The position numbers were made by a program, and so were the translations under genes. From DP-19 sp036496285 (lineage in GTDB: Bacteria; Desulfobacterota; Binatia; UTPRO1): DNA of 64,000 nt. The notes below the pieces were generated by a model. The model worked only from the letters and a program-made list of their open reading frames with translations, was not told the DNA's origin and did no database searches. Where the stretch lies: NCBI GenBank assembly GCA_036496285.1, contig DASXLI010000031.1:37540-101539 (forward strand), given 5' to 3'. Positions 60,414 through 64,000 of this stretch are shown one piece after another. Each line of letters opens with the position of its first letter. Position 1 is the stretch's first letter.

Positions 60414-63083
60414 GTGGTGGGTGGGGGCGCGAAGGTGACGCCGATGCTGGCGCAGTACTTGCGTCTCAAGGAGCGTCATCGCGACGCGATCCTCATGTTC
60501 CGGCTCGGGGACTTCTACGAGATGTTCTTCGAGGACGCGGAGCGCGCCGCCGCGATCCTCGACATCACGCTGACCGCCCGCAACAAGCACGACGCGACGC
60601 CGATCCCGCTCTGTGGCGTGCCGTTCCACTCGGTCGAGCCCTACATCCAGAAGCTCCTCGGCGCCGGGATGAAGGTCGCGATCTGCGAGCAGATCGAGGA
60701 TCCACGCGGCGCCAAGGGCCTCGTCGAGCGCGACGTCGTGCGGGTGATCACACCCGGCACGATCTACGAGGAGGAGAGCCTCGATCCGCGCACGTCGAGC
60801 TTCCTCGCGGTGCTCGGCAGCGACCCGCACGGCTACGCCCTCGCGGTCACCGACATCTCGACCGGTGAGGTGCGGGTCGCGACGTTTGGCGCGGCCGAGG
60901 GCGCGACCGGAAGCGCGGCCGAGCGCGACGAGCTGGTCGAGGCGGTTGCCGAGGAGATCGCACGCCTCGGCGTGAAGGAGCTCGTGCTGTCACCGGGCGA
61001 GCAGGCGGTCGTCGAGCGTCTCACGGCGCGCGCGCCCCGCGTCTTCCGCAGCCTCATCCCGGAGGAATGGTACGATCCCTCCGAGGCGACGACGTGGCTC
61101 GCCGGCGTCGGTGCCGACGCCAGCAGCGCCGGGTCGGCCGCGTTGGCGGCGCTGAGCGGCCTGCGCGCCTACCTGCGCGAGACCTATCGCGGCACGCTCG
61201 ACCATCTGCGCGCCCCCGAGCTCTATCGGCCGGGCGATACGCTCGTCCTCGATCACGTGACCCGCGCCAACCTGGCGCTCGTCCAGGGAACGTCCGTGGC
61301 GTCCGGCGAGTCGCGCGCCTCGCTCCTCGCCGTCCTCGACCGCACGGCCACGCCCATGGGCAGCCGGACGCTGCGGCGCTGGGTGCTCGCGCCACTCACG
61401 AGCTGCGCCGCGATCGTCCGGCGCCTCGACGCGGTCGAGGCCCTGGTCGAGACCCCGGACCTGCGCGCCGATCTCGCCGCGGGCCTCGCCGGTATGGGCG
61501 ACCTCGAGCGCCTCGCAGGGCGCATTGGCACGGCCACCGCCTCGCCGCGCGACCTGGCGCGTCTCGCCGCGGCGCTGGAGCGGGTCGAGACCCTGCGGGG
61601 CAGGCTCGCCGACGCCGAAGGGCTCCTCGGCGAGATTGCCGCGAGCCTCGACGCGCTGCCGGAGGTGCGGGCGAGCATCGCCGCGCTCCTCGTCGACGAT
61701 CCGCCACCGGCCGTGCGCGGCGGGCCGATCGTGCGCCAGGGCTTCCACCCCGAGGTCGACGAGCTGCGGGCGGCGTCCCACGACGGCCGCGGCTGGGTCG
61801 CGGCCCTCGAGGCGCGCGAACGGGCCCGCACCGGCATCGGCTCCCTGAAGATCCGCTACAACCGGGTGTTCGGCTACGCGATCGAGGTGACGCGGGCGAA
61901 CCTCGCGTCGGTCCCCGACGACTACGTCCGCAAGCAGACGCTGGCGGGCGCCGAGCGCTTCGTCACCCAGGAGCTGAAGGATCACGAGCGCCGCCTGCTC
62001 GGCGCCGAGGAGCGCCTGCGCCAGCTCGAGGCCGAGCTCTTCGCGGCGCTCGTCGCCACGGTGCGCGGTCGGCAGGGTGCGCTCACCGAGAACGCACGAG
62101 CGCTCGGCATCCTCGACACGCTCGTCGCCCTCGCCGACGTGGCGCACGACCGCGGCTACGTCCGGCCCGTGCTCGACCGCGGTGGCGCGATCGTGATCCG
62201 CGACGGCCGCCACCCGATCATCGAGAGCACGCGCGGCGGTGAGCGCTTCGTGCCGAACGACTGCACCCTCGACGAGAGCCAGCAGATCCTGCTCATCACC
62301 GGCCCCAACATGGCCGGCAAGTCGACCTATCTGCGCCAGGTCGCATTGATCGTCATCCTCGCGCAGATGGGAAGCTTCGTGCCGGCGGCCGAGGCGCGGG
62401 TCGGCGTCGTCGATCGGGTCTTCACGCGTGTCGGCGCCTCGGACGACCTCGCGGCCGGCGACTCGACCTTCATGGTCGAGATGCGCGAGACTGCCCACAT
62501 CCTGCACGAGCTGACCGACCGGAGCCTGGTGGTGCTGGACGAGATCGGCCGGGGTACCAGTACCTTCGACGGCATCGCGATTGCGTGGGCGGTGGCCGAG
62601 CACCTGCACGACCGCTGTCCGGGAGCGAAGACCCTCTTCGCCACGCACTACTACGAGCTCACGGCGCTGGCGCGCCAGCGGAGTCGCATCCGCAACTACT
62701 CGGTCGCCGTCCGGGAGTGGAACGGCGAGATCATCTTCCTGCGCCGAATCGTTGCGGGCCCGGCCAGTCGCAGCTACGGTATCGAGGTGGCGCGACTGGC
62801 TGGTCTTCCGGCCCCCGTCTTGGAGCGAGCGCGTGGGCTGCTGGCGGCCCTCGAGCGCGGCGAGCTGCTCGACGAGGAGCGGCGGGCCGATGCTGCGGCC
62901 CCGGCCGACGAGCCGCGCCAGCTCGGTCTCTTCGGGGCCCGTCCTTCGGCGGTCGAGGCGCGGCTCCGGGAGCTGGACGTTGCACGGATGACCCCTCTCG
63001 ATGCATTGAACGAGCTGGACAGGCTGGTGGAGGCGGCACGGGGCGGGGGCCTGGGAGATGGCACGCACGAGCACGAGAGCTGA
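60414..63083 (+). CDS. mutS: DNA mismatch repair protein MutS
   Basis: The roughly 889-residue protein binds mismatches and recruits MutL, encoded 15 kb upstream. The N-terminal mismatch-recognition part has LMFRLGDFYEMFFEDA with the Phe-x-Glu motif (DFYEMF). The clamp and core domains follow. The ATPase has Walker A GPNMAGKST (about 630-638), TRVGASDDLAAGDSTFMVEM and LDEIGRGTSTFDG. The start is uncertain: TTG 60396, GTG 60414, 60417 and 60435 are in frame within a G-rich stretch. The C-terminus contains QLGLFG, often a beta-clamp-binding motif. The next gene overlaps its end. Confidence 0.95.
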   Translation: MVGGGAKVTPMLAQYLRLKERHRDAILMFRLGDFYEMFFEDAERAAAILDITLTARNKHDATPIPLCGVPFHSVEPYIQKLLGAGMKVAICEQIEDPRGAKGLVERDVVRVITPGTIYEEESLDPRTSSFLAVLGSDPHGYALAVTDISTGEVRVATFGAAEGATGSAAERDELVEAVAEEIARLGVKELVLSPGEQAVVERLTARAPRVFRSLIPEEWYDPSEATTWLAGVGADASSAGSAALAALSGLRAYLRETYRGTLDHLRAPELYRPGDTLVLDHVTRANLALVQGTSVASGESRASLLAVLDRTATPMGSRTLRRWVLAPLTSCAAIVRRLDAVEALVETPDLRADLAAGLAGMGDLERLAGRIGTATASPRDLARLAAALERVETLRGRLADAEGLLGEIAASLDALPEVRASIAALLVDDPPPAVRGGPIVRQGFHPEVDELRAASHDGRGWVAALEARERARTGIGSLKIRYNRVFGYAIEVTRANLASVPDDYVRKQTLAGAERFVTQELKDHERRLLGAEERLRQLEAELFAALVATVRGRQGALTENARALGILDTLVALADVAHDRGYVRPVLDRGGAIVIRDGRHPIIESTRGGERFVPNDCTLDESQQILLITGPNMAGKSTYLRQVALIVILAQMGSFVPAAEARVGVVDRVFTRVGASDDLAAGDSTFMVEMRETAHILHELTDRSLVVLDEIGRGTSTFDGIAIAWAVAEHLHDRCPGAKTLFATHYYELTALARQRSRIRNYSVAVREWNGEIIFLRRIVAGPASRSYGIEVARLAGLPAPVLERARGLLAALERGELLDEERRADAAAPADEPRQLGLFGARPSAVEARLRELDVARMTPLDALNELDRLVEAARGGGLGDGTHEHES

Positions 63084-64000
63084 ACGGATCGGGACGGAGC
63101 CGGTTGCCGCGGGCGGCACGCGACGCGTCCGCTCGCGTTGGCGAGGCGCAGCCAGTCTGCTGATCGCCGCGCTCCTCGCGACCACCACCTCCCTGGCGCT
63201 GGCGTCGCCGCCCTTCAAGCCGCCGCCCAAGCGGACGCGCGGGCTCGTCCGGCCGACGGCCGAGGCGGCCGCCCCGGCGCGCGTGGAGCGCGTGCGCTAT
63301 CAAGCCGACCAGCAGTCGACGCGCGTCATCGTGCTCTTGTCGCGCAGCGTCCCCTACGAGGTGACGGTGCTGCCGGGCGAGCCGTCGCGCGGCAGCGAGC
63401 GGCGCGTGGTGCTCGACTTCTCCAACGCCAAGCTCAGCGAGGACGCCATGCAGGCGATCGGCGTCGAGGACGGCCTGCTGAAGCAGATTCGCACCGGCCA
63501 ATTCACGGCGCGGACGGCGCGCGTCGTCCTCGATCTCGCGAGCGTGACCGGCCACCACGTGACGACGCTCGACGATCCACCGCGCGTCGTCGTCGACATC
63601 GCCGGGAAGCCGACGGCGGCGGGTCGCGACCACGCGCCCGACGCCGCGGAGTCGGCGCCGCCCGAGCGCCGTCCGGAGACCGACGCCCTCGCGCCGTCGA
63701 CGCGTGCCCCGCAGCCGGCCGAGCACCCGGCGCCCGAGGTCGCGAGCCGCGCCACGGCCGAGCCCGCACCGCGTCGCGCCGCGGAGCCGGCCGCGCCGCG
63801 GAGCGCGCCCGAGCCGGCGCCCGCCGCGAAGGAGGGCTCTGCGCGCCGTCCTGCCGCCGCCGAGCCGAACAAGCCCGGTGCCCCGGGGCTGACGTGGAAG
63901 GGCAACGAGGAGCCGGCCGCGGCGCCGCTGGCCGATGGTCCGGCGCGCTCCGCTGCGCAGAACGCCGAATCCGCGCCGCCCGCCGCGCCGCCGGGCGGCG
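63058..64000 (+). CDS. AMIN-domain protein, probably N-acetylmuramoyl-L-alanine amidase (cut by the right edge)
   Basis: The frame from ATG 63058 stays open to the window end (about 314 residues). A basic start and hydrophobic stretch (about 35-51, ending LALAS) look like a signal peptide. An AMIN domain follows (about 75-180), with RVVLDFSNAKL and ARVVLDLASVTGHHV, then PRVVVDIAG. A long Ala/Pro/Glu-rich linker follows (about 183-314). AMIN domains target AmiB/AmiC-type amidases to septal peptidoglycan; the catalytic domain would lie beyond the edge. A mutS-amidase order is common in deltaproteobacteria. It overlaps mutS by 26 bp. Confidence 0.82.
   Translation, partial: MARTSTRAERIGTEPVAAGGTRRVRSRWRGAASLLIAALLATTTSLALASPPFKPPPKRTRGLVRPTAEAAAPARVERVRYQADQQSTRVIVLLSRSVPYEVTVLPGEPSRGSERRVVLDFSNAKLSEDAMQAIGVEDGLLKQIRTGQFTARTARVVLDLASVTGHHVTTLDDPPRVVVDIAGKPTAAGRDHAPDAAESAPPERRPETDALAPSTRAPQPAEHPAPEVASRATAEPAPRRAAEPAAPRSAPEPAPAAKEGSARRPAAAEPNKPGAPGLTWKGNEEPAAAPLADGPARSAAQNAESAPPAAPPGG

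Noticed and set aside
58929..63083. Apparent 1384-residue protein joining the VWA gene region to MutS
   Set aside because: The first 490 codons are the wrong frame of the VWA gene; only the part from about 60414 is MutS.

Overview
The window is about 64 kb of very GC-rich, densely packed DNA from a Gram-negative (diderm) bacterium. Evidence for an outer membrane is plentiful: BamA, Skp, LolC/D, almost the whole lipid A and Kdo pathway, a large LPS-core cluster and the type II secretion proteins GspC and GspD. Gene order (bamA-skp-fabZ/lpxA-lpxI-Gfo/Idh-lpxB-msbA-DUF374-waaA-lpxK; yicC-gmk-spoT; pheA-hisC-tyrA-aroA-cmk-rpsA-sppA-ihf) and the secreted Cys-rich DUF4215-type protein suggest a deltaproteobacterial-like lineage, such as Binatota/Desulfobacterota relatives or Myxococcota. 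That placement is inference from synteny and composition, not from a marker search. GTG and TTG starts and 1-8 nt stop/start overlaps are common, so most genes sit in translationally coupled operons.

Layout. 1-1451 (minus): gspD (cut by the window edge) and gspC. 1578-4541 (plus): a large secreted hydrolase with a strong sigma70-like promoter. 4756-8323: lysS, lolC, lolD. 8343-13357: outer-membrane assembly and early lipid A genes, including an unusual single-ORF FabZ-LpxA fusion; no lpxD is present here. 13626-16075: a histidine kinase/response regulator pair that interrupts the lipid A block. 16181-24475: Gfo/Idh, lpxB, msbA, acyltransferase, a small secreted protein, waaA, lpxK, gmhB-like phosphatase. 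24479-36491: a Trm112-like zinc protein, then one continuous LPS-core assembly run. It holds two GT9, one GT87-like, two GT4 and one GT2 enzyme, three LPS-type sugar kinases, an alkaline-phosphatase-superfamily protein, and heptose-7-phosphate kinase. 36493-40598: yicC, gmk, spoT, ridA. 40619-41371 (minus): rpmB and hldE2-like. 41960-47088: pgi, mutL, miaA, accA. 47192-51711: phenylalanine/tyrosine/chorismate genes. 51708-56306: cmk, rpsA, sppA, ihf/hup, HIT. 56319-57329 (minus): GT2 with a C-terminal Rossmann-like domain. 57402-60399: MoxR-like AAA ATPase and VWA protein. 60414-64000: mutS and the start of an AMIN-domain (amidase-like) protein.

How the genes work together. Most of the window serves the cell envelope. 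Lipid A is made (LpxA, LpxI, LpxB, LpxK), given Kdo (WaaA) and core sugars (heptose activation by GmhB, HldE1 and HldE2, then the glycosyltransferases), probably phosphorylated by three kinases, and flipped by MsbA. Lipoproteins and beta-barrels are handled by LolCD, Skp and BamA. The rest is housekeeping: aromatic amino acids, mismatch repair, translation, stringent response.

The most unusual structure not explained by genes is a dispersed hairpin family. It has four copies, near 4590, 40575, 41748 and 51936 (the last inverted). The stem varies with compensating changes around a conserved GTGAA-type loop. Two copies lie inside coding sequence: the 3' end of ridA and the 5' end of cmk. No tRNA, rRNA, CRISPR array, insertion sequence or phage gene was recognised.
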